Source: Ectocarpus siliculosus
Lineage: Eukaryota; Sar; Phaeophyceae; Ectocarpales; Ectocarpaceae
Reading direction: 5' to 3'
Length of the DNA: 64,000 bases
Assembly: GCA_000310025.1 (NCBI GenBank)
Contig: FN649728.1
Span: 2,816,412 to 2,880,411 of the forward strand
In this document: positions 22,401 to 35,300 of the stretch, piece after piece
Position numbering within the stretch: position 1 is the stretch's first letter
How the letters are laid out: the number at the start of each line of letters is the position of its first letter
Notes under the pieces: generated by a model
Database searches by the model: none
The model's input: the letters and a program-made list of their open reading frames with translations, nothing else
Told to the model about the DNA's origin: nothing
Made by a program: the position numbers and the translations under genes

Positions 22401-23469
22401 GGCCATGGTCGTCAAGTACGCGGACAACGTGGTGAGGCTCGAAGCGTAGTGATACGGCAGCAGTGCTGTACCGCAGCAATTGGGCGCCAGAATTGAATCT
22501 TACAATACTGAATTATGGAGTAGTAAACTTCTTTGGAGTCTCGAGCACATGGCAGCGGCATTGAGAAGGAGAGAGCGCTCCCTGTCCACGTCGCGGAGGG
22601 CAGTAGGTTTTAGGAGTCCGTGCGCGGGCGAGCCGGACTATGCACCTCCAGTGATCAGTTTCAGCCGCTTTTTAGAATATAGTCGCATGGCATGTAGCTG
22701 TAGACTCGTTCTCCAAGGCATACCTACTTGTGTGTCTGGGTATTGTTAGCTCACCCCCCCCCCCTCCCTAACACTCACAGGTGAAGTGCTTTGCCACGAG
22801 CATCTCCATCGTCCTCTCCTGCTTCCTATCAATCGCCTTGCTCGGCATGAAGGTGTCGCAGGGTTTCGCCGTGGGGGCGCTGCTGGTGAGAGCCTGCATG
22901 GCTTGTCGCTATTTGTTGTGTTGCTTGCCGCGCCGCACCACGTCTGACAAGTTCTTCTTGAACGCTCAGATGCAGGCGGTACCGTTGACTTGTCGTGGAA
23001 TAACCGCGGTTCAGCGCTGCGGCGATACATCACTGTTGTCCAGAGAGTTGCAGCGTTTCTAGTGGTGAACTTTGCAACCTTCGAGTTGCAGCGCCGTTGC
23101 TTTCTGTGTCGCGTCCTTTTTTTTCTGGTCTTTGTCTGCATGCCATGTCGGCCGTTCGACCCCAGCACCCTGGCACCACTAGTTTGTTTTAATATGCTTC
23201 GATTGCTAAAGCGATTGCAAGTGCAGGGGGCAGATGCATAGGATTCGCAAGCTTTCATACGAATGCGTGCAGGCAGCCTGGCGAGCGACCTTTGCGGTCT
23301 CGCAGATAAAGACATTGCTCAGCTGGTGTTGCCCCCACCCCGTGCGAACGGATATCTACTTGTTGTCAAGGTCGTGTCGGCGACCTACGGGTACAACACC
23401 AAGCCTGCGGAGCTCAAGACGCAAGCAGGACCAGCGCACGACCACCTGATGCCCAAAGAAAGCGTATGA
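19475..23469 (+). CDS. Golgi nucleotide-sugar transporter (SLC35A / CMP-sialate transporter family), N-terminal exon missing
   Basis: Seven exons, all separated by phase-0 introns, were assembled: 19475-19636, 20226-20333, 20740-20940, 21260-21364, 22198-22431, 22781-22885 and 23371-23469 (stop TGA). They encode 337 residues, close to the family length without the first helix. Signature segments are RYTRVSGKQADMYISTTAVV with AEMVK, GVPALLYTIQNNLAYVAT (junction of exons 2 and 3), CQSKIPITALLSVIILGKSL, WMRNIQLGSFSLLLGVLAV, DGAEVMARGFFSGYSPMVW and GGLAVAMVVKYADNV. The last is the most conserved block of the family. The protein has about ten membrane helices and a short cytosolic tail. It exchanges a nucleotide sugar for the nucleoside monophosphate across the Golgi membrane; the sugar cannot be told. 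A further small lumenal-loop exon near 21110-21192 is possible. The start codon was not found. Confidence 0.88.
21404..21769. repeat. Tandem duplication, 184 bp x 2, in a transporter intron
   Basis: Units begin TTTGTTTGGTTGTCCCCCT at 21404 and 21588 and both end CCGGGAAAAACTA. They differ at roughly a dozen positions. The duplication lies wholly in the intron between exons 21260-21364 and 22198-22431. Confidence 0.95.
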
Positions 23470-24011
23470 CGCACGCAACACTCGAGATACATTTATCATG
23501 TGTCGAGGGCAACACCGGCCCGTACGTGTTGTCTGCGGTGTGATTTCAACGGCTTCCTGCCGAATTACGGAGTGGCAAACAAGCAAGCTCGTGTCTATGG
23601 CGTGCGTGTCAAATTACCCCTGTTTTGGTACAGTACTGATGGTCACAGGTACTTGCAGTGTGAACAATCTTGTCAGTGTAACCTGTTTGTTGTAGAGAGT
23701 GCGATTGCGCCAGAGAGAGTGCATGCGCGCGCTGCAGACCGCACCACCACTGAAGGACCCGGAAATTGAGACTTCAGGCTCGAAAGAAAACACTGGAAAA
23801 ACCTTGTCCATGAGAACAGGTGCGCACTTAAGAATCCTGCACCAAAAGCGCGCAAGTTTGGGTTACCCCCACAGAGCAACTAGGAACCGAGCCTTTGGGC
23901 ATGATGAGAGGTTCTAAAGCGGTGGCGCGATCTGTGAAAGGAAGAAGTCGGCCACATTTGCGCGTGTTAGGGTAGAGGTGATGCAGCGGGTGAGGCGCGG
24001 CGTCTCACTTG

Positions 24012-24160
24012 GTTGGTCTTGCCACTACAATGAGTGGAGGGGACATGTGGTGTGAGTTGGCGTTGGTCTTGCCACTACAATGAGTGGAGGGGACATGTGG
24101 TGTGAGTTGGCGTTGGTCTTGCCACTACAATGAGTGGAGGGGACATGTGGTGTGAGTTGG
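24012..24160. repeat. Perfect tandem repeat, 50 bp x 3
   Basis: The unit starting GTTGGTCTTGCCACTACAAT repeats exactly three times with period 50 (24012, 24062, 24112). The match is essentially perfect, with the last base of the third unit breaking off. Perfect identity implies very recent amplification. There are no spacers, so it is not a CRISPR array. Confidence 0.97.
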
Positions 24161-25059
24161 CCGGTATGGTCGCGTGAGTCGACAAGAAGCAGAATAGAAC
24201 CCTATGGAAACTTCGCACGGCCAATACTCCCGAAGCTCAGTTGACGGCTTGGCGACGAGCCAGTGGTGCGTAGAGTTGTTGCGTGCAGCATGGTGCGGAG
24301 TAGATGCAACGCTGAAAGCTACCTACGCGGCAGATTTTTCTTCGTCGGGTCTTGAAATACCGCTTCTTTTATTGGCCTGCCGCCGATCTGCGGCGGGGGG
24401 AGACGCGGTATGCGTTATATACATGCCCTCCCTCGGTGTATCGCGGCCTTGGCTGTGATCGGCCTTTGGCTCAATTGTACTCTCCCGCGCCTGTTGAGTC
24501 TAATGGATGTGTGGAGGACGAGCGAGATGCAGAGCCTTTGAGAACCAGTGCGACAAGGTCCAGTTTCCCCGCACATCAGAATCGCTCGTGGTAGCACGAG
24601 TCCGAGATCCATTTGTCCTTTGCTTCCTCTATCGGTCTCATTGCTCCCGTGTTACGTTTCGTTTCTCTCTCGCTCTTCTGACCCTCTTCACCATCTGTCA
24701 CTCAGCCAGACTAACTCCCCTCGAGGCGAAGGTAGGGGGGAAATGAAGCGGGATTCAGACGAGGCCGGGGCTATCCCCGGGCTACAGCTGCAAGAACACG
24801 CGTTGCCAAAAATTTAGCTGTTGCTACGAAGAATTTACGCACCAAACGTGTGCTTGATCTGGGTTCACGGTCAAAGACTCCGGGTCACGAGACACATCGT
24901 CTATACTATTTACATGTACGGCACAATACGAGACACGGCTCAAAAAGATTAGACAGATAACGAGGCAGCCTGGAGCAACCAGAGCTAAAATCAACACGTA
25001 AGCCAATGCAGTCACGCGCAGTGACTCCAGTGCTTGCCCTTGTTACCCGAAGTCGGGAG

Positions 25060-25173
25060 CCCTGTACGTGCGGGAGTCGACCTTCCCCCCGTATCTTTGC
25101 CTTGGCCTTACTTACAACAGTCAGCGCACTCCAAGAGAGCCGTCGCTTCCAGCCGTTCTTGGACCAGCTGCAC
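25060..25173 (-). pseudogene. Inverted fragment of the last exon of the Acl4-like TPR gene
   Basis: Read on the minus strand from 25173, the sequence encodes VQLVQERLEATALLE. It matches VQLVQEQLEATALLE at the start of the last exon (44451) of the TPR gene 19 kb away, with about 40 of the first 44 bases identical. An AG acceptor (CTCTGCCAG) precedes it, as at the functional exon. Similarity then fades through GACTGT...AAGATAC...GCACGTA, and the frame meets a TAA soon after CADCCK. No other exons of that gene were found nearby. It is a decayed partial duplicate. Confidence 0.7.
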
Positions 25174-26387
25174 CTGGCAGAGGCAAAGGCCTAAGAAGGG
25201 GCATCCGGTGTTTTGCTTTTCCCCCGTACCCCAGGGAAAGTCTGCAGCGTCAGCGTGACAAACACGCGCGGCCGCCAGGTTCAACACAATAGTAGAAAAA
25301 CTACAGTTGTACTTCGTGCACAACTGCTGCCGACTGGAACGACTCACGAGGCGAAATAAGCAGGCGCCTGTAAACGGTTTCAGTCTTCTGTCAAAGATGG
25401 CCGAAGAGAGTACTATATGCAATCGTTCGTCCAGCATGAACCGGTGCAAACGAAACTTGGGGTCCAAGTCGTATGATCTGCATGCAGCACGATATACCGA
25501 TGCCCGTACGGCGGCAGATAATACGGCAGACGAACCTATACAATAAGTGAAGCAAATCGTAATCGTTCGTGTCAAGGCGGCCTGTAATTCTCGACACCAA
25601 AACGAGGTTCACGAACCACATGTATAGACAACGTGAGTCGAAAATCCCCCTCTTGCCATCTGGACCGCTTCCTGGTTCCTGCTTTGGCTCAAGCGAAGGT
25701 GTGCGAGGGCATTTAGCGGCATGGGCCCACCGTAATCGTACTTATGCCCGATCTAAATATCTACTGCTGCTGGCCTTGAAGGTGGCAGAGTGGTCGATCG
25801 TGTCGCCGAATCGTGATTGGTGTACATTCGTTCTTACGATGAATCACCAGCCGCAGCCTCGGCGGATGAAGGATTCCTCCAAAACACGGCAGTCGAAAGC
25901 ATCGTGCGCTCCAGTACCAACAACGACAGGAGAGCCGCAATTCGCAATCCTACGCATGTAGAGGAGCGAAAATGGATCGTGCGATATTAACCAAGCAGCA
26001 TTTCATAGCCGGGGATCTCTTCGTGCCGGCCGTCGCCTCACCTCTTTTCTTCTGTTTCCTGCCTTTCCCGTACCGTTCGTATTATCCGTCTGTTCTCGGC
26101 CGCGAGCAAGGAGGAGAAGAAAAAACAAGGAGGGAGGAGAGGGAAGGAGCAGGTGTGGTGGGATCGTGGGACATGCCGAGACACGTCTGGTGGATGCGGC
26201 GCGATTAACACGGGGGCGACGTGAGGAGTGATGGTATCCTGCAGCAGTACTCCCACAACAAAAATCAGAGAAAGTCGCGCCGCGTTGCTCGAACGGAAAG
26301 TATTCAGCAGAAGCAAGCGCGGTGGGCGAGGGGGGACGCTTCTCTTGCCACGCGCGCCGCCGACATACTTCGTCGTGGGTGTGAGGC

Positions 26388-29300
26388 ATGGTGAGTGGCT
26401 ACTGTGGTGGCCGTTGGTGGTTTTCCCTGCCAATGGTCATATATATTTGAAAGCGCTTGTGAACATTGCGGAGTACTGATGCGGCATATGTACACCTGGC
26501 GCACATACGTGTCTTGTTGAAGCTAAACAGCCCCCCCTCTCTCTCTGCCTGGTGCTTTGCTACCTCTCTCCTTTGTCTCGTGTGCAGGACATCTTCCGAA
26601 GATTGACGAACCCTACTCTCAAGAAGCTGTACAGATTTGTGCTCAAGCGGCTGGTAGGCCGATTCCTTGACGATGACATCGCCCTGGAGGTGGGAACACT
26701 CTGAACAGCTAACAGCAGTAACTTGCTCTTGCCGCGGGGGATTTGAGACTACAGGAGCTGCTTACATGGAGTTTGTTCAGTTGAATTTAAGTGGAATCTG
26801 CGATACCACTGCTGCTGTTGCCCCCAAGTGGACGCAGACAATTCCGAGCTTGGCGTTTACTGATCGTTTTTCGCCCCGCGGGTGTTTTATTCTGTTGTGA
26901 AGACTGCCGCTTCGCTGATTATCGAATTATCCGCAGCAGCACCCGACACGTCGCGGGTGCTGGTGCTGGTGCTGTTGCGAACACACACACATGTTTCATC
27001 GCTTCTTTTTTTTCTTTCCCCGTCAAGGCTGGTATAGTTGCTGGTTGCGCGGTCGGTTGTACTTCAAGATTTCACGCGTGATTAACGCAGTTGAATTTGC
27101 GCGCAGTCACGGGGACCCGCAGGTTAGCTGTTGCCCCGCAAGACCAGCGTCTTAAAGTTGGTCGGCCGATAGCGATTAGCGCGGTTGATCCTGACCAGAT
27201 TGTTTAGCGCGGTTGATTCTGACCAAAGAACCACCACGCTCACACAAGAACGGGCCTGGTGGAGTGATAGTGGCAACAGACATGATTGACGTTGACAACA
27301 GTGTCTTTTCTCTCTCACCCAAAAGCCGCTGTACGCCACCGCCTTTATCATTCGCAGCAACTCGATGTACAGCTCGGAGCTGGCCGGGTTGAGCTCACGG
27401 ACCTGAAGATTAACGTGGTCGCTCTGCAAGAACTTCTGCCGCCGGGCCTGTCGTTTCGCCTAGCAAATGCTCATGTCGGGACGTTACGAATAGAGATCTC
27501 GTACAGCAAGCTGCTCACGGAAAGCCTGGCCATCTTCCTGGACGATGTCCAGATTGAGGTATCACCTCCTCTCTCGGAGGCAATCACGGCAAGCCCCCCG
27601 GGTGCTAGCGTCGATGCTGAAGCGCAAGAGTCTGGACAAGCAAACGCTGCGGCAACAAAGGCTCGGCGAGAGGGTTTAGCGGCAGGGGCAGCACGGCCGG
27701 GAACGGATGCAACGCAGAGTCCGCTAGCCGACCAGGATCAATTTGGCTTCGGCGAGTCGGGCGAGCGCTTGGACTTTCTGGCCAAGTGGATCGAGCAGAT
27801 CACGTCCAAGGTCAAGGTTGTTGTGAGCGACCTGACTGTGAGAATCACGGCAGAAGCCCAGGCGGAACGTGGTCATACGGGACAGCCCAGCAGCGGCGGA
27901 GGTAGAAACAGCACGCCGTGTTTGAAGTTGCGATGTAGCTCGCTCAAGTGGTGCGACGAGACACCCGAGGTGTCGTCGTTTATTGCCGACCAGAGCGCAT
28001 CTACAGGAGTTAACCGGGCCGAAGGGCCTGGCAAATTGAACGGTGGAACAGCAGCTGTTGTGCACAAAGTGAGTATGTAGGTTTGTAGAAAGCTCACAAG
28101 GTCGTGAACAGCATGCATGGCGGCATCGTTTGATGGGTTCGTTGCTCTCCGTGAATCATGCATCAGATTACGGCGAATGGTGCGCAAGCACCTGAACGTG
28201 AAAGAGTGCAAGCAGGGAGGGTGCTGCCGTCAGAATTCTCCCCCAAATGCCGTTCATACTCATCGTTCGTGGGTGTTGATATTCTGCCGCAGCACCGGCA
28301 TGCCTCGTGACGCTTCCTCCCATAGGTTCACAGATGAACAAGAAGTGCTCCATTTTGCTGTGTTTCGAAGCGGCTATACGAAGTCCTGTTAAGTGGGGAA
28401 GTTTTTACACCGACACGGGTCATCGTTGGACAAGAGACTTACTGCGCTCTTTTTCACCTACTCTTTTTTTGCTCTTTTTTCCCCAGCGCTTGACTCTTGG
28501 TCAGGTGGTTGCCGAGTTTCAGAGCGGTCAACGAGGACAGAAGCTTGAAGTGGTCAGGATTGGTGGTACGGGATGCGTCTTGATCAAGCAGGGCAGAAAG
28601 CCGCAGCTAGGATCAGCGCCGGCAGACGTGGTGTTGGACGTGGATGTCTCACTACGTCACGCAGACATCACACTGGGCATGGACGAGTGCACAGGTTTGC
28701 ATGCGCTATCATCTGCGTACCTTGCCCGTATCGAACAACCTGCGGAGGATGTTGTCACAGAAGTGTTGGACACTGCCGTTGCAACTAAGCCGGTCAAGCC
28801 TCTTTTCCGCGAAGATTTCTGGTACTTCGAGGGCGACAACGACAATGGTTCAGGAGAGCTGAACTTCGACACCCTCTCGGGCCTGCTCGAGCAGGTGGGT
28901 TGTTGAACATTTGGTAGATCAACTGCATGCATCATGTTAAGAACTTATTGTACGCTAATGCTGCTGTGCGTCATGTACCTAGCCCAGCGCGTGTCCCCAG
29001 TCATCAACCAACAAGTGCTGCGTACCCCCTCCGCGACATGCGCGTCTGAGACAGTATGCAGAGGCACGTGCTCGGCTGACGGAGGCTGAAGGCTACGGCC
29101 AGGGAGTCTTCGGTGCGGGCTCATACTTGTCGTTGGGGCAAAGCGACGTTTTTTACGACTGCGAGGAAGGAAGCGACGACGGCAACGGGGGAGGAGGGGC
29201 GCGAGCAGACCGGCACGGTTCGATGAAGTTCCGTATGCGCATGACTGGCCTCGACATCACGCTGCTGCTCCCCCAAGAGTCGACGGGCCCTCTGGGGGGG

Positions 29301-32300
29301 AGTACTGCCAGCGCAAGCACAAGCGCGCGCTACGTGCGCCTCCAGTTGAGGCGATTGAGCCAGACGCTGCATTGCGCTGGGAGTTGGATGCATTCAGTGT
29401 CCGAGGTTGGCACCTACCTCACCGACTGGAAAGACGGGAATGACTCGTGCGTGCGGGTGGTGGAAGTCTTGGGCGCAGCTGATTCGTCCCCTTCTGTGCA
29501 GATAAGTTGCACCATGGGAGAAGGAGGCGAACCACTAGGAGAGAAGAATGGAGCCGATAGCGAGGATGTTGCCCTCGAAGTCCGTTGCCTGGAGGTGGCT
29601 GCGGTCCTGGACCCACGACTTGTGAGCTGTCTTAGCCTTTTCCTGGTGCAGGTCGAACTACGGGCAGAGCGGGCCGACGACACCAATGGAGGTGGCGGGA
29701 ATGGTCAGGGCGTGGGTGTGCCGTCGAGTGGTAGCACTCGCGACCCGCGCGTTGTAGTGGCTGTGGCGGTGCCTAAGCTGACGGTTCGGGTCCCGGCAGA
29801 CCCGAGCACTTGCTCATCAGACGCACACGCTGCTCTGATAAGAAGCGTTCAGAAAGGTTCCAGCCCCGTTGGGTGGGCCCCGCGGGAAGAGGTCCCCGGG
29901 GACGCGGCACCGATGCTTGTGGTGGAGGTTGAAGGCGTCGAGGTTCGACTTGCCTTTGGTGCATCAAGAACGCAACAAACCGTGCTAGAATGCACCCGGG
30001 TGGCGTGCCAAATGATCCTGGTCTGCGACGATGGTTCAAGACATGGTGGAGGTGGGGGGGGGCTGATGAAGCTCTATTTCCTCGAGGCATTCCGTTCCGC
30101 GGCTGAAACCACCTTGAGGGTGGATTATGGCCTTGCGAAAGACATAAGGAAGGCAGGGCAGCTGGATCTGGCGCGGCCTGGCGACGCGGGCCTTAATTTC
30201 CTGCATACGTGGGAGCCAAATGATGGGTGAGTGTTGCGATAGGTCTGTGAGGATGTTGAAAACGACGTAGCCTGTTTTGTTTTGTGTTTCTCGATGTAGA
30301 CAGGAATTTACCTCTCTTTGGTGCCTACGCTCGAAAGAGCACAGGCACCCTGGCGAAACTACTTGTGGGTAGCGCCTCGAAGCATCGTACCGCAGCATGC
30401 ATGTGTGACCCTTGCTCCCGTCCTAAAGAAAAAATAGGTCCCTCACAGAGGTGTAAAGACGTCCCCCGTAGATGCGGGTGTGGCTCGAATTGAGTGCATG
30501 TAGGTCGCCGGCGAGACTGCGCTTTCTATCAGCCATCCGGAGCGCGGTAGTTATTCATGGGATATTATGTGTCCGTATTGACCGCAAAATTCGCTCGTGT
30601 TCTTACTGATCCGTGTTTTCGTGTTGGTGTCAGCGTGGAGAGCGGCTTGGACGACCACCCCCCCTCCGGACGCTTTAGTGAGGGACTGCAGGATGGCGAT
30701 TGCCACGCCCCCGAGGGGGGTGAGTCCCCGACGCGCATCTTGCTTTGCGTTCTACCCCGTCTGGCGGTGGAGTTGTCGCGGTTGGAAGTGGTCGTTCTGG
30801 CCGACATTTTGGGTGGGTTCGCCCCTCGCTCGGAAGGAGCGGCCGGCGCGAGTCCTGTGGAGGATGTGGGCGCAGCACCCGTCCATTCCCTGGAGGTTGT
30901 GGTGGAGGCGCGTGGCGCGACGGTTGTGTTGCACGAGGCAGCGGCATTCGCAGAGGATCCTGGCCCGCATTCGTTCGTCCTAAGTCTTGGGGACGCGTGC
31001 CTGCGCACGGGCGGCGGCAGCGAGAAGTCGATCGACGGGAGCCCTGCTCCGCTCGTGACGGTGTTGGCTGGAGACGTGTGTGTGCATGAAAATTTGCGCT
31101 GCTCCCCTGGGGATCGTTCTAGCATGTCCGGGGAAGGACGGCTAAATGGGCCGCTGCTTTTCCTGCCTGGCAGAGACGAGTCAGCCTACCCAATGGTGGA
31201 AGACCTGCCTACACTTGGATTTGTGAGTGCTTTCTTCCTGTCCATCGTCGGTACCGAAGACTTGAGACTGGTGCACATGCTTTCATACCGGTTTCTTTTC
31301 TACAGCAACCCTTTCACCCGGTCCACTCTCGTTGGGTGTTCGCGGTTCGGTTGGATTTGTCTTGTTTTTGTCATCCATGTATATCGACAAAGCTTATGGT
31401 ACGACGAGAGTTGTGTATTGACGTCGAACTGTGCGTGGAAACACTCTGCCGTCACGAGGGTTAGATGGGAAGGATGCCGGGCGAGATTTGCAACGAATAC
31501 GTCCACTCCACATGCCTCCTATGTTCTGGATTTCCGTCGGCCTGCGCAGGTTCCTGTCCTGTACCAGACGAAGTGGGTCAAAGGGACTTCTCCTATCGCT
31601 GCCGAGCTTGTGCTAGGAGTAAGCGAGTCAGGGGCAGCGTTCAAAACTATTACAGCAACGCTGAACCTGTATGATGTTTCCTTGAGGTAAGAAGGCGAGA
31701 CCGCCCACGTGAACATTTCAAGCGCGAGAAAGCTTGTGTATGGACGCCTCCTGTGCAATAGGAAGAGGTGCGGCAAAAGCGTTGCCCTCATGTGAACAGC
31801 GCTCTTTTTTGATGCAGTAGTATCTCGTACCAGCGGAAAGCAGGCGCTCCATTTCTCGGTCTGTGCTCTCTCCCTGCTCCTCTACCCGTAGGCATACGGT
31901 GGCCTCCAGCTGGCTGCCTCGCCTCTTGGGCTTGGTGGTCGGGGATGTGCCAGCGGGGCGAGCGGTTTCTTCGAACTGCTGCAAAGCAGGCGCTGGCGTC
32001 GGCGCGAATGAGATCGGGGAAGCCGGTGGCGGGAGCTTGACGAAGATGTTCATCACGGTGTTCAATGGTGTGGTTGACTACATGCCGCAGTCACAAGGGT
32101 GAGGTTCTCAGTTGCTGGAGTCCGAGGATATCCCGTGTTCGTCTCTGCATGTATGGTCAGCTTGGCGAGGTTGAGAGTTGGCCTTTTCAAGAAGACAGCA
32201 CACAGATTGTCAAGGTATCCGTGCCAACGGTGTGAGTCTTTTCGAGTCTTTCGACAATTCAGGATAGGGTTCATGAGGTTCATAGTTCGAGTGCGTACAG

Positions 32301-35300
32301 AACCCCCAGTTGGCCCCAAGCGACCTACCCATAGGCGTGGTCGTCAGTTTCTGCTGACGTATGTTTGGAATACTAACGCTGCCCATCTTCCCTTGATGTG
32401 ACGACTTTTTCGCAGTCCTGGATGTAAGCGCATGCCGGCCTGTACTCCTGGAGTAGCTTCAGGAGCTCCAACAACCGGGACCTTGCCGCCAACGGAAGGG
32501 CGAGCGGTTTTTCCCATAGGCGTTCTGAGAGTATCGAGCAACATGGTGGCGGGCGCACCAATGCAGGTACAACAGTCAGACGCGCCGTTCGGTTTTATCG
32601 TGCATGCTATTTGTATCGCCCCTCCTTGTTTTTCTCATCATCGGTTGGCCATGTGCTGGTCACGTTGGACATCTTGAGGTTACGTGTGTACAGGGTATTG
32701 TTGTGTTTTGGCCACCTCACACAGATATTCGTTTGATGTGGCAGGGCTTCAAAGTGGTCATCCGAGATATCGGCCTGCATATGTCGAACCGCGTCACGGA
32801 CTACAGCAAGGAGGATGCTGGGCTATGCCGGGGAGCGCTAGAAGCGCAGAGAGGACCAGTCGTGTCCCCGATGAAGACCGAATTCTCCTCTGTGCAGGAA
32901 TTTCTGGAGTCATCGCAGTTTGTGCAAGTGAGCCAAATAACTAGCACAGGCACACGCAAAGAACGCCCACGCCTGACGTTGGTACTACAGTAGGTGCCGT
33001 TCGTTGGTAATACGCGCTCATTGCAGGTGAGCCCCGGAAAGCTTCAATCCTCAGGATCGCCCTTTCGAGATTTTCACATGACTGTACAATGAAGGTCGCT
33101 CCTTCGTGATTTTCAGGCGAGAACCATTGTCGCTTTCCAGGGCCGGAGAACGTAGACGAAATATATAGGTTAATAACACTATATGTATCTCTTCTTTTTC
33201 GGGGACTTTTTTCTGATTCTCCGTTTGCTCACGTGTCCTTCCCTCCGTTCCCAGATCGCTACGCTCAATTTTCTGGATGCATTCTTGCGGACCCGTTCGC
33301 ATGTGGTGGCGCCTTCAGACGCGTTCACGGCCGTTGAGCTCTGGATGGGAATCGTGCACGTGTATACGTGCCACGATTCGCTCAGTACCTGCCAGGTACG
33401 CGCGGTACCACCACGCATTGGAATCGAGTTGGGTGCGTGAAAATGTATTGTTGGCAGCAGCCTCGCGGATCCGGGCCTACCCTGAACTTCTGACGTGGTA
33501 TTATCCTTGTAACGCTTTCAGATGTATGGATTTGCTGTGAAAGGAGTGGTGTCTCAAATAAGCAAGGTTTATCCTGTACCACATGATTACCCTCAGTTGT
33601 CGTCGATATGGCTATTCTGGCCAGTGATGTTCGCCCGCTATTATGAATGCTTGGGGCTCTATACTGTTGCTTCATTCGGGCTCTCTGACGACTGAGTAAT
33701 TAGCCTTGAGGTCTGGCTGCCTGCTTGTTTCCGTTTCATCGAGTCACTCTGGCCAGCCGCCCGAAGTATTTCATCGCTCACCGTTGCTGTAATCTGGTAT
33801 GGGGGGCATTTTGTTTTTTCTTTGCTGCGCAGGCATTGTTGGGAGAGTGGTGGGCGTTGGTAAGCGAAGTCCGCCCAGCGGCCGTGGTGCCAGCGGATGT
33901 TGGCAACACCAACTCACCCGCCCCCAAGCGTCAAGCGGGGCGAGTATCTCATGGCGAGGCCAAGCAGAGCGCCCCCAAATCTTTGCTGGATGGTGTGGAA
34001 CAAGACGCCTTCCTGCCTGGGTGAGAAATCCGATGTACCTGGCAGCATCCATACCTACCAAACGAGCCTACTTGTTGTGGGAAAGGTTTGCTTCTCGTTA
34101 GGAAGCGCATACAGCAGTTGGGGAAGACAGTCGTGTTTTACCACTTTCGTGCTTGCTTAGTGAAGTGTTGAAACAACCCGTCTCTGGATGGATTTCCGAA
34201 GCCATTTATTTGACCGTGTTGGTGCGCGGAATGTCGGTGGTGCGTACAGGAGCAGCAGAGGATCTTCCGGGGTTGCACAAGGCAAGCCCCCCCCTGGTTT
34301 GATGGACAGCCCTCGGTATCCAGGCCAACCTCGCAAGCAGTCTCTCGTGATCGAGGACTTCTATTGCGTGTCTGTCGAACCCCCCCCCCCCCAGACGGGA
34401 ACCTCGGCTCTCCAGGTAGATGCGCTCGACAATGATTCTCTCAACTCTCCTCCACCACCTGGCCAAGGCTCATCTTTCCTTTCGGAGGGCGAGGGACCAG
34501 CTCAGTGGCTGGCCGCTCCTAAGATCGACCAAGATCATGGCGAAGGCCTTTCCATGGAGATGGCTGATGACACTTCCGACTCCGAGGGTGAGTGGGGACG
34601 GAAACGCACACAAACGTTAGCATTGCGGAGTCTCCTTTGATTCTCGCGAGAATGTCTATAGCAACAGGCAACCGCGTGGACGTAAACCACCCAGATCGGA
34701 ACGGACGTCCGCCAGCGGTAGAGGTAACGAGAACAGAGTACTACAGCGAAGTATGCAATGCCGATCGGGGCTTAGTGGGCTTTGGTTGACGACGGTCCAG
34801 GTTGTAGTGTGCGTTGTGTTCTGTTTCAACCACTCCGTTTTTGTCGTGCATAATTGGGGAATGATGAAGCGTCATCGCCTTTGTAACCGCACCGAAAAAC
34901 TGTGTACTGTTGCGCTGCTGTATTGCACTAGGTGAAGGGGAAGGTGAAGCAAAAGCGGTGGAATCTGGTCCGCTCCAACCAGTTACACGGCGAAGCACCT
35001 TCGGGTTCAGCTTGCCTGCACCGATTGAGATTGAGTTGGAGGATCGGCACGACGCTGGAATCTCAGAGGAGAAAGAGTCAGTGAATCTGGAAGAGCAGGG
35101 AGTAGTAAGGCCGGCTTCTTTTTCGCCCGAACGGGGAGACTTAAGGTCAGAGCGGGCTGATTACTCGAGTCAGGAGGAAGACGATGGGGCCCTTTCTCCT
35201 CGAGAATGTGCCGAAGATGAACAGGAGCTTGGCGCGCTGGATATGCCGGTGAACATGCCCCCGGTGCCAGAGATGTTACCTCGCCAAAGCTCTTTACCGC

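Larger units (their letters stand above)
23470..26387. other. Intergenic region
   Basis: No complete gene was recognised. It holds the 50-bp tandem repeat, the antisense Acl4-like exon fragment, a small inverted repeat around TGCCGCCGATCTGCGGCGG near 24379, and the 5' region of ATG2. Confidence 0.5.

Noticed and set aside
24012-24160. CRISPR-like array
   Set aside because: The 50-bp units are directly adjacent with no spacers, and the genome is eukaryotic.
25569-25961. 130-codon plus-strand open frame in the intergenic region before ATG2
   Set aside because: Composition is mixed, with no domain, splice context or homology that I can recognise; this length occurs by chance at this base composition.
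34152-34320. Alternative ATG2 acceptor at about 34160 giving a different frame
   Set aside because: It keeps phase with the previous exon but reaches a TGA before the conserved SLVIEDFYC segment, which lies in the frame starting at 34202.
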